From an archaeon (GTDB taxonomy: Archaea; Thermoplasmatota; Thermoplasmata; Methanomassiliicoccales; Methanomethylophilaceae), in NCBI GenBank assembly GCA_024399155.1, contig JAKSHX010000003.1, positions 1 to 60,421 of the forward strand: a stretch of 60,421 nucleotides of DNA, in the 5' to 3' direction. A program made the translations under genes and the position numbers. Shown here one piece after another: positions 43,894 through 53,829 of the stretch. The notes beneath the pieces were generated by a model, which worked only from the letters and a program-made list of their open reading frames with translations, did not search any database and was not told the origin of the DNA. Each line of letters opens with the position of its first letter. Position 1 is the stretch's first letter.

Positions 43894-46800
43894 TTAAAGA
43901 GGTTGCGATAGTGACCTGTAGTAGCCATCTATGGCTTTATTCAAAGATTCTATTGATTTTGTTTGCACAAAGATTTGTTTATTAAGCGTTAAAAAATCGA
44001 TATAACATTTTACAACTTTGCCATAGAATTTCTCTGCGGCGTGAGCATAAACACTTATCTGTAGCTTATAATGCTCCAAGTAGTCTTCATTTGTATCAGT
44101 TTTCCAGTCATGAATTTCGATATACTCATCGTATTCGACTAAAAGATCTATAATTCCGTGTATTGAAACATTACCCACAGGTAACACACATTTGACTTCA
44201 GACTGTAATTTTGCACCTGAAAACCCATCAACGATCTTCTTTAGATTGAGCATTTCTGGATATGTGTTGTCATACACCTTCCATTTAATGTATAAGTGAG
44301 CGGCTTCATGTACATTGTCACCGTATTTAGCACCTTTACCATTTAGTATATCAGATTTAATTGGATCTGCCAAAGAGCTCATCAGATCATGAACTGACAG
44401 ACTAACACGTCTTTTCTTATAGTCTGAAATAATTGGTCTTTCCGTAAGTATAAGTGATTGAGAGTCGTCGATGCTATAACTTTTTGGTTTGATAGTTTTC
44501 AATTCATTTGCATAATGTTTAAAGAAATTTGATGGTTTTTTGCCTGAGGTCAGAGTTAAATATTGTTTTGCTCTTGACATTGCCACAAACAAGAGTCTTC
44601 TTTCTTCTGAATAATCTGTCGGAAAACCGGCACAAATTAATGCTGTTTTCCAAGAATTCATGACTACCTGGTGTTTCTCTCCGTTGAAATCATTATCAAT
44701 AAATGATTTTGTGCACCTAATTCCTATTTTATCGGTAAAAAACAGGCCATTCTTATCTGATTGCGTGCTCGGAAATGAATTTAGATTAAATCCAATCGCT
44801 ATCACGATGGGATACTCTAGACCTTTAGATTTGTGTATAGTCTGTATAGTCACAGCCTTTCTGTCAAGAAGCGGGTCAACATTATATTTGGTCTCCTTTA
44901 CCATATCATCCTCTATCAACCTTATTAGGTCAGAGATAGTCATTAACGAACTGGCATATGCCGATGATATTATGGAAATAATTGCTTGGGTCATTTCATT
45001 GCTAAGTCCATAAATAGAAAACATTGTAGTCAGTAAATCATTTGGTCTTCTCCTTTTTTTATAAAGTTCTTTACGTAAGTTGGATATCTCTATTGGAACG
45101 TCCATCGGCACATATGTGTAGTCTTTTTTTGGCTTAACTATCTCTTCACATACGGCTAATGAATACCCCATATCTACAAGGATGGTTGAAAGACCTCTTG
45201 AGTCATTCTCATTATTCACATATCTAAGCCATGCCAAAGCGAGTTTTCCTTCTCTGGTGAGCATGACTTCAACATCTCCCTGAAAAAATGCTGGAACTTT
45301 ACGATCCTGACACATTTGACGTAATTTAATACAATTTTTTGTATTTCTGCTGAGTACTGCTATATCTCCGAACTCGGCATTCCTTAACGATCCGTCATCG
45401 TTGACAATTTTATATTTTTCGTTACATACGTATTCTGTTATTCTGTCCACAACTGATTTGATTTCATCGTCATTTGTTTCGTTGGATACACATGCAACTT
45501 CGGTATAGTGTTCGTAATCCTTATTTTTCACAGCGTCAAGTTTCGTTATTATATCATTTTTTATAATTTCAGAATCGTTTCCAGCAATAGCAAGGGATTC
45601 AAAGCTGTATTTAAGTATCTCATCTGAACTTCTGTAATTGTTAATAAATGGAATAAGCTCGGGCTTAGTAATTTTAAATGGAATATCAACGCCCATAGCT
45701 TCAAGTTCATCGATGAATTTCTCGAGACGATCTTCGAAATGTGTTATATTATCAATACTGACAAATCTGAATCCGTATATGCCTTGTTTCCAATCACCTA
45801 CGACACACAAATTGGGCTCTTTAAGTAATAACAGACATATCTTCATCTGTAGCTCGTTTGTGTCTTGAAACTCATCAACAGTTAGATAACGTATTGAGTG
45901 TACTTTCCTTGAGTCACTGTCGTTAAGTAGAATTATGTAGGCAAAAAGCTCACAAAGACCAAAAGTTAATCTATTGTCTTTGATGCATTCACAGATAAAT
46001 GAATAATATACATCGTGAACGTATTCAAAAAGAATAAAACGATCATCGATCAAGGCCTCTTCAATCAGATTTTCTAATTTTTCATTCTTTTTTGAGGAAG
46101 ATATAAAATCAAAACTGCTATCTTTAACCAAATCTGACAGCTTTTTCTTGATTTCCTTCTGATTGTTGACCATGTTTTTGTGTACATAATCAAGATCGCC
46201 AGTGATGATTTTCTCACCGTTACCAAACCATTCTAACTTCTTTGGTATAACTCCGCGTGCCATTAATTTACTAAGTACTTCATACAAATCTATTGGATTT
46301 TCACCTATGAGAGCAGCGGGGTCCTGTCCCTTCTTTATGTAACGCTCTCTGTGAACTCTGACGAATCTACTATAAAAATTAAGAAAATACTGCTCATTTA
46401 ATGTTTCGTTGTCAATTAATTTAGCATTTCTGGAAAGCATAAAATCAGTAGCAAAAAACTTGTTAACGACATCAGGTGAATTGATAACGATATCCAAGCA
46501 CAGAGAATCAAATGTACCAGTTCTTATGTTATTGATACATCTCATCAAATATTCTGATTTTCCATAATCATCAGTCCTGTACCTCATTATCACAGATGAT
46601 ATTCTTTCCCTCATTTCCATGGCTACATTTTTGGTAAAAGTAAGCATTAAAATGTCTGTTGGTGATACATTGTTGCATAATGTTTTGATATATCTCTCTA
46701 CAATCGTGTATGTTTTACCAGTTCCTGGCCCCGCATCAACGATTACAAACCCATTCTGTGTATCACAGAGCCTCTTTTGTTGTTCGTTGAGTTCACCCAT
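43894..46800 (-). CDS. addA: AddA-like UvrD-family helicase/nuclease
   Basis: From the ATG at 46800 this is a 968-residue superfamily 1A helicase fused to a PD-(D/E)XK nuclease, as in AddA and archaeal relatives. Helicase motif I is DAGPGTGKT, motif II YLTVDEFQDT, motif III GDWKQGIYGFR, motif V TIHKSKGLEYP, and motif VI FVAMSRAKQYLTL. The C-terminal nuclease has HEAAHLY, then IHGIIDLL and EIHDWKTD, with the Asp, Glu/Asp and Lys of the active site. An upstream ATG at 46836 overlaps the previous gene; the ATG at 46800 follows that gene's stop by 5 bases. With the AddB-like partner it should unwind and resect double-strand breaks. Confidence 0.88.
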   Translation of the reverse strand: MGELNEQQKRLCDTQNGFVIVDAGPGTGKTYTIVERYIKTLCNNVSPTDILMLTFTKNVAMEMRERISSVIMRYRTDDYGKSEYLMRCINNIRTGTFDSLCLDIVINSPDVVNKFFATDFMLSRNAKLIDNETLNEQYFLNFYSRFVRVHRERYIKKGQDPAALIGENPIDLYEVLSKLMARGVIPKKLEWFGNGEKIITGDLDYVHKNMVNNQKEIKKKLSDLVKDSSFDFISSSKKNEKLENLIEEALIDDRFILFEYVHDVYYSFICECIKDNRLTFGLCELFAYIILLNDSDSRKVHSIRYLTVDEFQDTNELQMKICLLLLKEPNLCVVGDWKQGIYGFRFVSIDNITHFEDRLEKFIDELEAMGVDIPFKITKPELIPFINNYRSSDEILKYSFESLAIAGNDSEIIKNDIITKLDAVKNKDYEHYTEVACVSNETNDDEIKSVVDRITEYVCNEKYKIVNDDGSLRNAEFGDIAVLSRNTKNCIKLRQMCQDRKVPAFFQGDVEVMLTREGKLALAWLRYVNNENDSRGLSTILVDMGYSLAVCEEIVKPKKDYTYVPMDVPIEISNLRKELYKKRRRPNDLLTTMFSIYGLSNEMTQAIISIISSAYASSLMTISDLIRLIEDDMVKETKYNVDPLLDRKAVTIQTIHKSKGLEYPIVIAIGFNLNSFPSTQSDKNGLFFTDKIGIRCTKSFIDNDFNGEKHQVVMNSWKTALICAGFPTDYSEERRLLFVAMSRAKQYLTLTSGKKPSNFFKHYANELKTIKPKSYSIDDSQSLILTERPIISDYKKRRVSLSVHDLMSSLADPIKSDILNGKGAKYGDNVHEAAHLYIKWKVYDNTYPEMLNLKKIVDGFSGAKLQSEVKCVLPVGNVSIHGIIDLLVEYDEYIEIHDWKTDTNEDYLEHYKLQISVYAHAAEKFYGKVVKCYIDFLTLNKQIFVQTKSIESLNKAIDGYYRSLSQPL

Positions 46801-46805
46801 TAGTA

Positions 46806-49439
46806 TCAGCTCTTCTGGATGACTTCGGACGTGCACATATCTCTAAAGTTGCAGTGTTTGCATTCGAATTTCGGTTCGGGCTTAAATCCTACATAAAAAT
46901 CTTTCATCACAGCATCATAAGATTTTTTTACCATACTACGAAATTTTTCAATGGCATCAGCAGCAATATAAACAACATTGCCAAATGATTGGTAGTCACT
47001 CGTATACATGATGGAAAATTTTTTCACAGCTCGGGTTACCATCTCTCGATCTGACGTACTTCCTTTGAATCCCAATTTTCTTATAACCTTTTCAACCGTC
47101 CCGTTTTGATCCTCAATTACATTATTGTAACCGATCTCTGCAAAAATGTTAAAAAATTCTGATTCACGCTCAGCGAGACGTCGATAAGAATTACCTGGCA
47201 TAGTTAATGGAAAAAGATTGTTCCTGACAAACTCTAATCTGCTTATTATCAACACATGAACCATACTGTCCTCTATGTCAGTGGGTTCCCCAAGAGCTGT
47301 AGCATATTCATTGCCTGAAGTATAGAATAGCGTAAATGTTCCATTTTCATTAATTTTATCTTCCAGAATTGAAAGATAAAATAAACATTGAAATTCTTTG
47401 GGATAACTAGTAATTTTTTCTAGATTCATGTTTTTAACTACGTCCGAAGATCCACGTAATCTTCCAGTTTTAAAATCATAAATATGTTTACCGTCAAGTA
47501 CATCATATATGCCATACATGTAGAGTTTACTTGAAACACATTTTATCTCATTGATACTGGAACCTTTATCAGGTATCCTGAATAAATCAAAAAACATATT
47601 TTTTTTATTTCCATTTCTCACTTTATCGATCAATGTTGCCTTGTCGTAAAGACGGTACCTTTCAACAAAATCATCGATATTCTTCAAAGAGTTTCTTATT
47701 TTAGATTCTTTAAGAGATCTAAGATCTGGTGTAAAAAGTGCCAAACATCTTTTTGAAATCGCCTTAACAAAAAATTCTCGTCCGTTTTCTTGAACTATTT
47801 TTGGACAAACAACTCTAAATTCGGCATACTCATGTATAACGGTGCCTAACGCCGAATCCCCAGTCTCTGGTGAACCTATCAAATGACTGTACATAAACAT
47901 TCTTGGACACGATATGTAACAATCAAATGATGATTTTGAAAATCTAAATGACCTGCTATTAGTTTGAGGTTTTATTGATGATGTTTCCAAATTATTATTT
48001 TTTAAAGTGGACCAATGTCCGGATATACAGTCTGCAATGTCCGCGAATTTATTATAAATTACAGTCTTACTTCTTTCAGATAATTCAAAAAGGTTGCATG
48101 GTTTAGGTTTTTTTCCGTTTTTCACTGAATTACAGACATATACCTGGACACTACCTTGCTGAAGGAGTATCTGGAATTTTATGGCATTCTGTTCCATGAT
48201 GTCATCCTTCAATCTTGTGTCTATTAAATTTAAATCACTGAGATCTTTTTCCCATTCAGACCCTAAACCAATGAAAAAAATGACTGGCCTGTCTACATAA
48301 ACAGATTTCTTACAGTCGAGTAGAAGTACTCCCTCTCTTTCGTTTATAGGGATTTGTTCATTATGCTTCAATTCAAAATTATCGACAGCATACATTATAT
48401 CGTTTGTATCAATTCGATTAACTTTAATATCAGTAAGTTTGAAATCAGACAAAAGCATCTTTATTTGTGCCGCGTGTTTTTTTACTACAATCTCACATAC
48501 ATTGCCGTACGTATAATTGTCAATATTTTTCATAACAGAAAATAACTCGCTGGCCCTCTCGTTATCTGTAAATTCTTCAAAATTTTCTATCAAATATCCG
48601 TCATACCTTGGATTTACTTTTCCACCGTAGGCAGAGATAAGTCCTCTGACCTGACGTAATTTTATTATTTCAAAATTATGAGACATTTGTATAAATTCTA
48701 GAAAATCTCTAACATTACTCAGATCCCTCATAGCTAAATCGTTAATAAATGGTATTTTATGTCTGTACAGTTCTGAGCGTACGGAGTCTGCTATAAGTCC
48801 GTCTACGTCTAATACTATGGCGATATCGCTGGCGTTCTCGTTGGTTATAAGATCGACGATATTTTCGGCTATCTGCTTGTCATTGGCAAGCTCTCTAAAT
48901 TTAGGTACGGTGAAATTTCCTCTTTTGAAAAGATTTATTGATTCAAAATTGCCTATTGAGGGAATGAAGTTTTTGTCCAGATTATCGTATAGTTCTTCTC
49001 CAATGATGGCGACTTTCTTGCCTTTAAAGAATTTATTTGTTGAACCATCGAATTTTTCCATGGCATTGTCAAGAGTGGGTAGACGAACGTACTCATCGTA
49101 GATCTCTTTAGCTTTATAGTTACGAAGATATTTTCGGACATTTGATGTATATTTACGAATAGTCTTAAAATTTTCAATCTCACCGTGTACATATCTGAAC
49201 GGATACCCAGTTGCAAGTGACACAAATTTCACAATCTCGATATCTGACATTATTGGCGTTCCTAAAATCTCTATTGCCATTTCTCTGGCAAGTTGCCTCG
49301 GGGTAATTGCAAAATTACCTATCCTTGGAGTGCTCAATCTGTTATTAAGCGCAAGTGCTAATGGTGCATCGTTACATAGAACCAAATCGTAGTGCTTGGT
49401 TTCTTCATATAGCTCATCGATACACTTAGCCATCAGCAT
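46806..49439 (-). CDS. addB: AddB/Cas4-like Fe-S PD-(D/E)XK nuclease
   Basis: The 877-residue protein (from the ATG at 49439; a GTG at 49466 is also open) is the likely partner of AddA. The N-terminal two-thirds is a degenerate helicase-like domain without Walker A, as in AddB. The C-terminal nuclease has LGTVIHEYAEF (His), YGIYDVLDGKHIYDFKTGR (Asp, Asp, Lys). Four cysteines frame it: one in FDCYISCPRMF and three in FECKHCNFRDMCTS. That is the 4Fe-4S arrangement of AddB, Cas4 and Dna2. No cas genes or CRISPR repeats are nearby, so Cas4 function is unlikely. It is translated just ahead of addA. Confidence 0.82.
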   Translation of the reverse strand: MLMAKCIDELYEETKHYDLVLCNDAPLALALNNRLSTPRIGNFAITPRQLAREMAIEILGTPIMSDIEIVKFVSLATGYPFRYVHGEIENFKTIRKYTSNVRKYLRNYKAKEIYDEYVRLPTLDNAMEKFDGSTNKFFKGKKVAIIGEELYDNLDKNFIPSIGNFESINLFKRGNFTVPKFRELANDKQIAENIVDLITNENASDIAIVLDVDGLIADSVRSELYRHKIPFINDLAMRDLSNVRDFLEFIQMSHNFEIIKLRQVRGLISAYGGKVNPRYDGYLIENFEEFTDNERASELFSVMKNIDNYTYGNVCEIVVKKHAAQIKMLLSDFKLTDIKVNRIDTNDIMYAVDNFELKHNEQIPINEREGVLLLDCKKSVYVDRPVIFFIGLGSEWEKDLSDLNLIDTRLKDDIMEQNAIKFQILLQQGSVQVYVCNSVKNGKKPKPCNLFELSERSKTVIYNKFADIADCISGHWSTLKNNNLETSSIKPQTNSRSFRFSKSSFDCYISCPRMFMYSHLIGSPETGDSALGTVIHEYAEFRVVCPKIVQENGREFFVKAISKRCLALFTPDLRSLKESKIRNSLKNIDDFVERYRLYDKATLIDKVRNGNKKNMFFDLFRIPDKGSSINEIKCVSSKLYMYGIYDVLDGKHIYDFKTGRLRGSSDVVKNMNLEKITSYPKEFQCLFYLSILEDKINENGTFTLFYTSGNEYATALGEPTDIEDSMVHVLIISRLEFVRNNLFPLTMPGNSYRRLAERESEFFNIFAEIGYNNVIEDQNGTVEKVIRKLGFKGSTSDREMVTRAVKKFSIMYTSDYQSFGNVVYIAADAIEKFRSMVKKSYDAVMKDFYVGFKPEPKFECKHCNFRDMCTSEVIQKS

Positions 49440-49612
49440 AATATCACGCCATCTACAATCTCTCACATAATCCCAATTTTTTCAACGATTTATGATTAAA
49501 CATTATTATTTTATTACCTCGACGTTGTAAGTGTTATAAAGACAAAATACTGACTGATGTATCTTAATAAATTACCGCATAACCGACAAAGTACAACTAT
49601 AATGGATAAAGA

Positions 49613-49698
49613 GTGAGTCTTGAAGTAGGTTGGACTCACACAACGGTTAGTTATAATAGTTTAAAAACATCGCATCAGAGTAGCAACTTGCTCTGATG
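49613..49698. ncRNA. candidate small RNA: two tandem hairpins between addB and xseA
   Basis: GTGAGTC (49613-49619) pairs with GACTCAC (49633-49639), and CATCAGAG (49673-49680) pairs with CTCTGATG (49691-49698). Both are perfect stems in an AT-rich divergent spacer. A TATA-like ACTATAATGG at about 49596-49606 could start a plus-strand transcript at the first hairpin. The remaining parts of the 360-base spacer show nothing else. Confidence 0.4.
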
Positions 49699-49825
49699 TT
49701 AATGTTTGGACGCTTGTATATGGACTTATGATCTCGATTTTTGATAAAATTTAACAGAATGAATATTTACTAAGAAACGTAAAGAATAACAGAAATGTAA
49801 TATTCTATATTGTCGTGCACCTACT

Positions 49826-51163
49826 ATGAGTGAGGAACTAACTGTCACAGAATTTAATAAGCGAGTAAGTGAGGTAGTTTCCTACAATGATGTTTTGTGT
49901 GATATTGCAGTAACTGGGGAAATTTCTGAGTGCAAAAAATCTTTTGCCGGGCATACTTATCTTACATTAAAAGATGCTAATTCTGTCCTTAAATGTACGT
50001 TGTTCAAGTATTCTGCTTCTAGAATACCTTTTTCGATAAAAATCGGAATGAAAATCGTCGCATTAGGTAGCGCTTCTTATTATGATAAAAATGGATCGTT
50101 TAGCTTCAATATAAAATCAATATCTCCTGTTTCGGAGAAAGGTGAACAACAAATTGCCTTAGAAAAACTTACTGTGCAACTGATGAATGAGGGCCTCTTC
50201 GATATCGAAAGAAAAAAGGAAATCCCGAAGTATCCAAAAACAATAGGTGTTGTTACTTCTTCTGAGGGCGCAGTTATAAAAGACATCATAAATACGGCTT
50301 CTAGAAGATTCCCTGTTAATGTACTATTGTCTCCGGCCACAGTGCAAGGGGCAGATGCTCCACAAAGTATTGTGAACGCTATAAGACTGCTTGAAACACA
50401 AAATGTCGATGTGATGATAATCGGAAGAGGTGGAGGCTCTACTGATGATCTTTATGTATTCAATGATGAATCTGTAGTAAGAGCTGTGTCAAATTGTAAA
50501 ATTCCTACGATATCTGCGGTGGGACATGCTAAGGATAAATCATTATGCGATAAGATCGCCGATAAATATGCTGACACACCGACTGCTGCAGCAATGATTG
50601 CTACTCCGGATAGAAAAGAAGAGGAACAAAAATTGAAAAACCTTCGGAAACACATGAACTTGTCTTTATTATCTGTAGTTGAAAGGATGAAAAGTCGTTT
50701 TGATTCGTTAGATCAAAGGTTATCCCCGGATAAGCTTAGATCTATTGTAAAATCCTATGTTGACAAATATGTCAATACATGCAAATGTATAGACTTGAAT
50801 ATCGATGCGAAAGTGACGTTTGCACGCAACAAGTTAATGGTGTTTGATACAAAATTGAATTTGAAACATCTCTATGAAAAATTGAACCAGTATAAAAATG
50901 ACCTCGATAACTTTCAAGAAAGACTAAATAGAGCCGTCAAATCCAAAATCGAAGTGGAATCTATAAAACTTAATTCATTTACTGAAAAATTGAGCAGTCT
51001 GAACCCAAATATGGTGCTTTCTAGAGGATATAGTTTTATTACAAGTGACCAAGGAAATGTTATTACGTCAATTAACGATTTATTCCTTGGAACTAGCATT
51101 AATATCAAAATGAAGGATGGTACTGCCGTTGCTGAGATTAAGGAGTTGAGATTGAATGGATAA
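49826..51163 (+). CDS. xseA: exodeoxyribonuclease VII large subunit
   Basis: The 445-residue large subunit of ExoVII degrades single-stranded DNA in both directions without needing metal for some activities. The N-terminal OB-fold begins TVTEFNKRVSEVV and contains VTGEISECKKSFAGHTYLTL. The catalytic domain shows IGVVTSSEGAVIKDI, IIGRGGGSTDDLYVFNDE, and TISAVGHAKDKSLCD with TPTAAA. The extended coiled-coil region and a short beta domain (MVLSRGYSFITSDQGNVI) finish the protein. Length is normal. Its 3' end overlaps xseB by 8 bases. ExoVII is mainly bacterial; its presence here suggests an old transfer into methanogens. Confidence 0.95.
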   Translation: MSEELTVTEFNKRVSEVVSYNDVLCDIAVTGEISECKKSFAGHTYLTLKDANSVLKCTLFKYSASRIPFSIKIGMKIVALGSASYYDKNGSFSFNIKSISPVSEKGEQQIALEKLTVQLMNEGLFDIERKKEIPKYPKTIGVVTSSEGAVIKDIINTASRRFPVNVLLSPATVQGADAPQSIVNAIRLLETQNVDVMIIGRGGGSTDDLYVFNDESVVRAVSNCKIPTISAVGHAKDKSLCDKIADKYADTPTAAAMIATPDRKEEEQKLKNLRKHMNLSLLSVVERMKSRFDSLDQRLSPDKLRSIVKSYVDKYVNTCKCIDLNIDAKVTFARNKLMVFDTKLNLKHLYEKLNQYKNDLDNFQERLNRAVKSKIEVESIKLNSFTEKLSSLNPNMVLSRGYSFITSDQGNVITSINDLFLGTSINIKMKDGTAVAEIKELRLNG

Positions 51164-51380
51164 AAATGAAAAAACATTTGAGGACAGTATGAGGGAACTT
51201 GAGAAGCTCTCGAGTGAACTTGAGAAGGGTGATCTTGGTCTTGAAAAAAGTATTGAAATTTACGAAAGAAGCATAAAAATTATAGACGAGTGTAGAGGCT
51301 TCCTAGAGAAATGCGAAAAAAGAGTGGAAAAACTTGTGAGAACGGAAGACGGTGTAGAGAAAGAGGATTATGAGGTTTAA
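51156..51380 (+). CDS. xseB: exodeoxyribonuclease VII small subunit
   Basis: This 74-residue helical protein has the XseB pattern FEDSMRELEKLSSELEKGDL, then LEKSIEIYERSIKII, a two-helix hairpin that binds the coiled coil of XseA. Length fits the family (70-85). Translation is coupled to xseA through an 8-base overlap. Confidence 0.92.
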   Translation: MDKNEKTFEDSMRELEKLSSELEKGDLGLEKSIEIYERSIKIIDECRGFLEKCEKRVEKLVRTEDGVEKEDYEV

Positions 51381-51473
51381 CCATACTAGGTTGACTATTC
51401 ATCTGGGTTGTTGTTTATCTTTATACAAAGTTTTTATGTCATAATGCAAGTGCGAAGATCTAAATTTTTCATG

Positions 51474-51506
51474 ACTGGATTTTCTATACAATTGATGCTA
51501 TCCAGT
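51474..51506. terminator. inverted repeat between convergent xseB and AAA gene
   Basis: ACTGGAT (51474-51480) and ATCCAGT (51500-51506) frame a 19-base AT-rich loop in the spacer between converging genes, a plausible bidirectional terminator. Confidence 0.3.
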
Positions 51507-51574
51507 TGTAAAGACACTCTTACTTATCTTTCTAACAGCAGTCGTTGATTTTTTATGGCCATAAAAGCTGCCAG

Positions 51575-52615
51575 TTAGATTTTCGACCTTAATTCCCTTA
51601 CAAGATCTGGTCTATTATGAAATATTTGTGGTGAATGAGTCGCTACTAACATTTGAATATTCCTTGCTCTACATATATCTAAAAATAAGGAGCAAATTTC
51701 TTGTTGCCATGATGTGTGTAGCGACGTTTCTGGTTCATCAATTATAACAAAAGTGCCAGCTTTTGCATGAAATAAAAGACGGTAAAATATAATCATTATT
51801 TGTTTTTCACCGGCAGAAAGCTTATTCAATGGTATTGTAATTCCAGAATTCAATTTTACTGTGAGTTGGTCCCGATCACTCAAGAAGACTTTTTTGTTGC
51901 TGAACAGGCGATTGACAATATCAATGTACAAAATAATAGACTCTGCAAGCCAGTAATTTCTGTTAATCCAATCATCGATCGAGTACGCCAATTTTGTATA
52001 TCCTTCTCTATCTTCTATGAAGTCTAATCTTGTTGGGGGGAATTTATATTCAGATGGAATTTTTAGATTTAACCCTGCTTCAGATATGAACTCAAAACGT
52101 GCTTTTAGGTCGTTACACCAGAATATGAATTCACCATCGTCCATTTCTGTTCTATTTCTGTTTTTATAGTTCTCGAGATCTATGGGATTTTTAGAAAAAA
52201 CCAGGCGATCATTAAATTCTGCAGCGTAAGCGTCCAGTGCCGGAATTAGTCTTCCGTCCATCTTTTTGACAATATTCCTTTCCGATGACAAATAAACGAT
52301 GTTGAACATCTCTTTTACATCATCTATAGAGACTTTTTCCTCCAGTTCATTTTTTCGTATCTGTATTGATGGCACTTCGTCATAATTTTCTAAAATTACA
52401 CTGATGTCATCATCAAAATCCATGTCTATTCTGTCAAAAACTATAGATGATAATTCTTCATAATTACTATTAAAAATATCATAAATAATATTCAGTAGAG
52501 TGCTCTTGCCTGTCCCATTAGGTGAGTGAATAAACGTTAGACCCTCATCAGAAAGTTCGATGGAATGGTTGTAACTATTAAACAACCCGTAAACTGAGAC
52601 TGACTTGAGTTTCAT
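51575..52615 (-). CDS. solitary SMC-like AAA ATPase (AAA_21-type)
   Basis: The 346-residue protein is an ABC/SMC-head ATPase without a long coiled coil. Walker A HSPNGTGKST is near residue 30, the signature region NKLSAGEKQIMIIFYRLL near 265, Walker B FVIIDEPETSLH near 290, and a LVATHSPQ switch near 325. This is the arrangement of the AAA_21/OLD-like ATPases, several of which act in phage defence with a nuclease partner. No TOPRIM domain or HNH nuclease is attached or adjacent: the neighbours are ExoVII and a TPR-like protein. The function is therefore open; both defence and DNA-end sensing are possible. Confidence 0.7.
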   Translation of the reverse strand: MKLKSVSVYGLFNSYNHSIELSDEGLTFIHSPNGTGKSTLLNIIYDIFNSNYEELSSIVFDRIDMDFDDDISVILENYDEVPSIQIRKNELEEKVSIDDVKEMFNIVYLSSERNIVKKMDGRLIPALDAYAAEFNDRLVFSKNPIDLENYKNRNRTEMDDGEFIFWCNDLKARFEFISEAGLNLKIPSEYKFPPTRLDFIEDREGYTKLAYSIDDWINRNYWLAESIILYIDIVNRLFSNKKVFLSDRDQLTVKLNSGITIPLNKLSAGEKQIMIIFYRLLFHAKAGTFVIIDEPETSLHTSWQQEICSLFLDICRARNIQMLVATHSPQIFHNRPDLVRELRSKI

Positions 52616-52967
52616 ACGTTTTGAGTAGCGACTTCAATCAATAATAATGTAATGTGCATCAATTCATCTAATTGCATTTTACAATTTAGCTTGTGATTCT
52701 CATCACGCATATACTTGCTCGCATAACATTAGATGGTCAGTCATGACGTCAAATGATAGTTGATATAGACTCTTATGTTGCGTTTTGTTAACGCAAACCG
52801 TTTTGGACACCAATTCAGGCATAAAATATTTAGTCACATATAATTAAATGCATTATTCAGTCAATAGATTTTTGCTACATGTAATATTTAATAGAAGTGG
52901 TGGGAAGCAGACATCCAATAAGAACGTTACAATATAATTTTAAAGAGATTTTGTATAGACGAGGATA
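52616..52967. other. divergent spacer with one short inverted repeat
   Basis: About 350 AT-rich bases. TTGCGTT (52778-52784) and AACGCAA (52790-52796) form a 7-bp hairpin with a 5-base loop. TATA-like ATAAAATATTTAG at about 52822-52834 may drive a plus-strand transcript. No other structure is seen. Confidence 0.35.
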
Positions 52968-53816
52968 ATGGATATCGATGAAATATTCAAAAACATCAGG
53001 GAAAGTATTAAGGATAATAATATCTCGTCAGTATATCCTAAAATAGACCTTATTGTTCAATCTAATCAGAAAGATGTTAACGTTATTCTTAAATGCGCTT
53101 CATTGTTAAAAACGATTGATGATGAAAAAGGATGTCAGTCACTTGTTGATTTAGCATTGTCAGCTATACCGAAAGATGGGTCTATGGATTATAACACTGC
53201 TCTCGCAGTGCGAGGATTAGGTAGATTTAATGAAGCTTATTCTTTGATTAAAAGGTTCAAAAGTGATCCTGAAAAAGTTACTGAGGTCGCTCGTACAATG
53301 CTTCTTGCCAATATACCAGGAGCTTTAGAGCTCATCTCTGTCAAGCAACCTAAGACGATTGATGATCGCCTTTTACTCTGTGACATACTATGTGCGATTG
53401 GGGAGTTTAAAAGAGCATTGGAGGAGGCAAAGTCCATTATTGTTGACGATAATACTTCATATCGATCACTTGTAAACGTTTGTTCAATTCTCATGCGTGA
53501 AGGTAATGAAAAAGAAAGCGTTAAATTTGCAAAATCTCACCTGAAGAATGATAAAAAGAATGTCGATTCACTTGCACTTAATGCTTATGTAATGTGGGTT
53601 AATGGAAAAATACTTGCAGCTGCAAACTATGCTAACAAGGCACTTCACATTGACCATTCACATATTGGTGCCTTAGAGATAATGGCGATGTGTCTTATAA
53701 AAAAAGGAAAAGTCATTCAAGCAAAAATTCTTGCAGGCGCTATAAACGATAAAGAACCAGGAAACCCGGCTGTAATCAGAATTCTTGATGCATGCAGGAT
53801 TTTATCTGACATCTGA
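52968..53816 (+). CDS. TPR-like helical repeat protein of unknown function
   Basis: The 282-residue protein is all-alpha with tandem helix-turn-helix units, for example GRFNEAYSLIKRFKSDPEKV, GEFKRALEEAKSIIVDD, GNEKESVKFAKSHLKNDKKN and NGKILAAANYANKALHIDHS. These fit the tetratricopeptide pattern loosely (Gly/Ala at helix contacts, a repeat of about 34 residues). There is no signal peptide or membrane helix. Such proteins scaffold complexes; the partner is unknown. The gene ends 13 bases before the end of the convergent trkH. Confidence 0.7.
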   Translation: MDIDEIFKNIRESIKDNNISSVYPKIDLIVQSNQKDVNVILKCASLLKTIDDEKGCQSLVDLALSAIPKDGSMDYNTALAVRGLGRFNEAYSLIKRFKSDPEKVTEVARTMLLANIPGALELISVKQPKTIDDRLLLCDILCAIGEFKRALEEAKSIIVDDNTSYRSLVNVCSILMREGNEKESVKFAKSHLKNDKKNVDSLALNAYVMWVNGKILAAANYANKALHIDHSHIGALEIMAMCLIKKGKVIQAKILAGAINDKEPGNPAVIRILDACRILSDI

Positions 53817-53829
53817 ATTTTGCTATTAT

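Noticed and set aside
46806-49466. Cas4 interpretation of the Fe-S nuclease
   Set aside because: The protein is far longer than Cas4, is followed by an AddA-like gene, and no CRISPR repeats or cas genes occur in the window.
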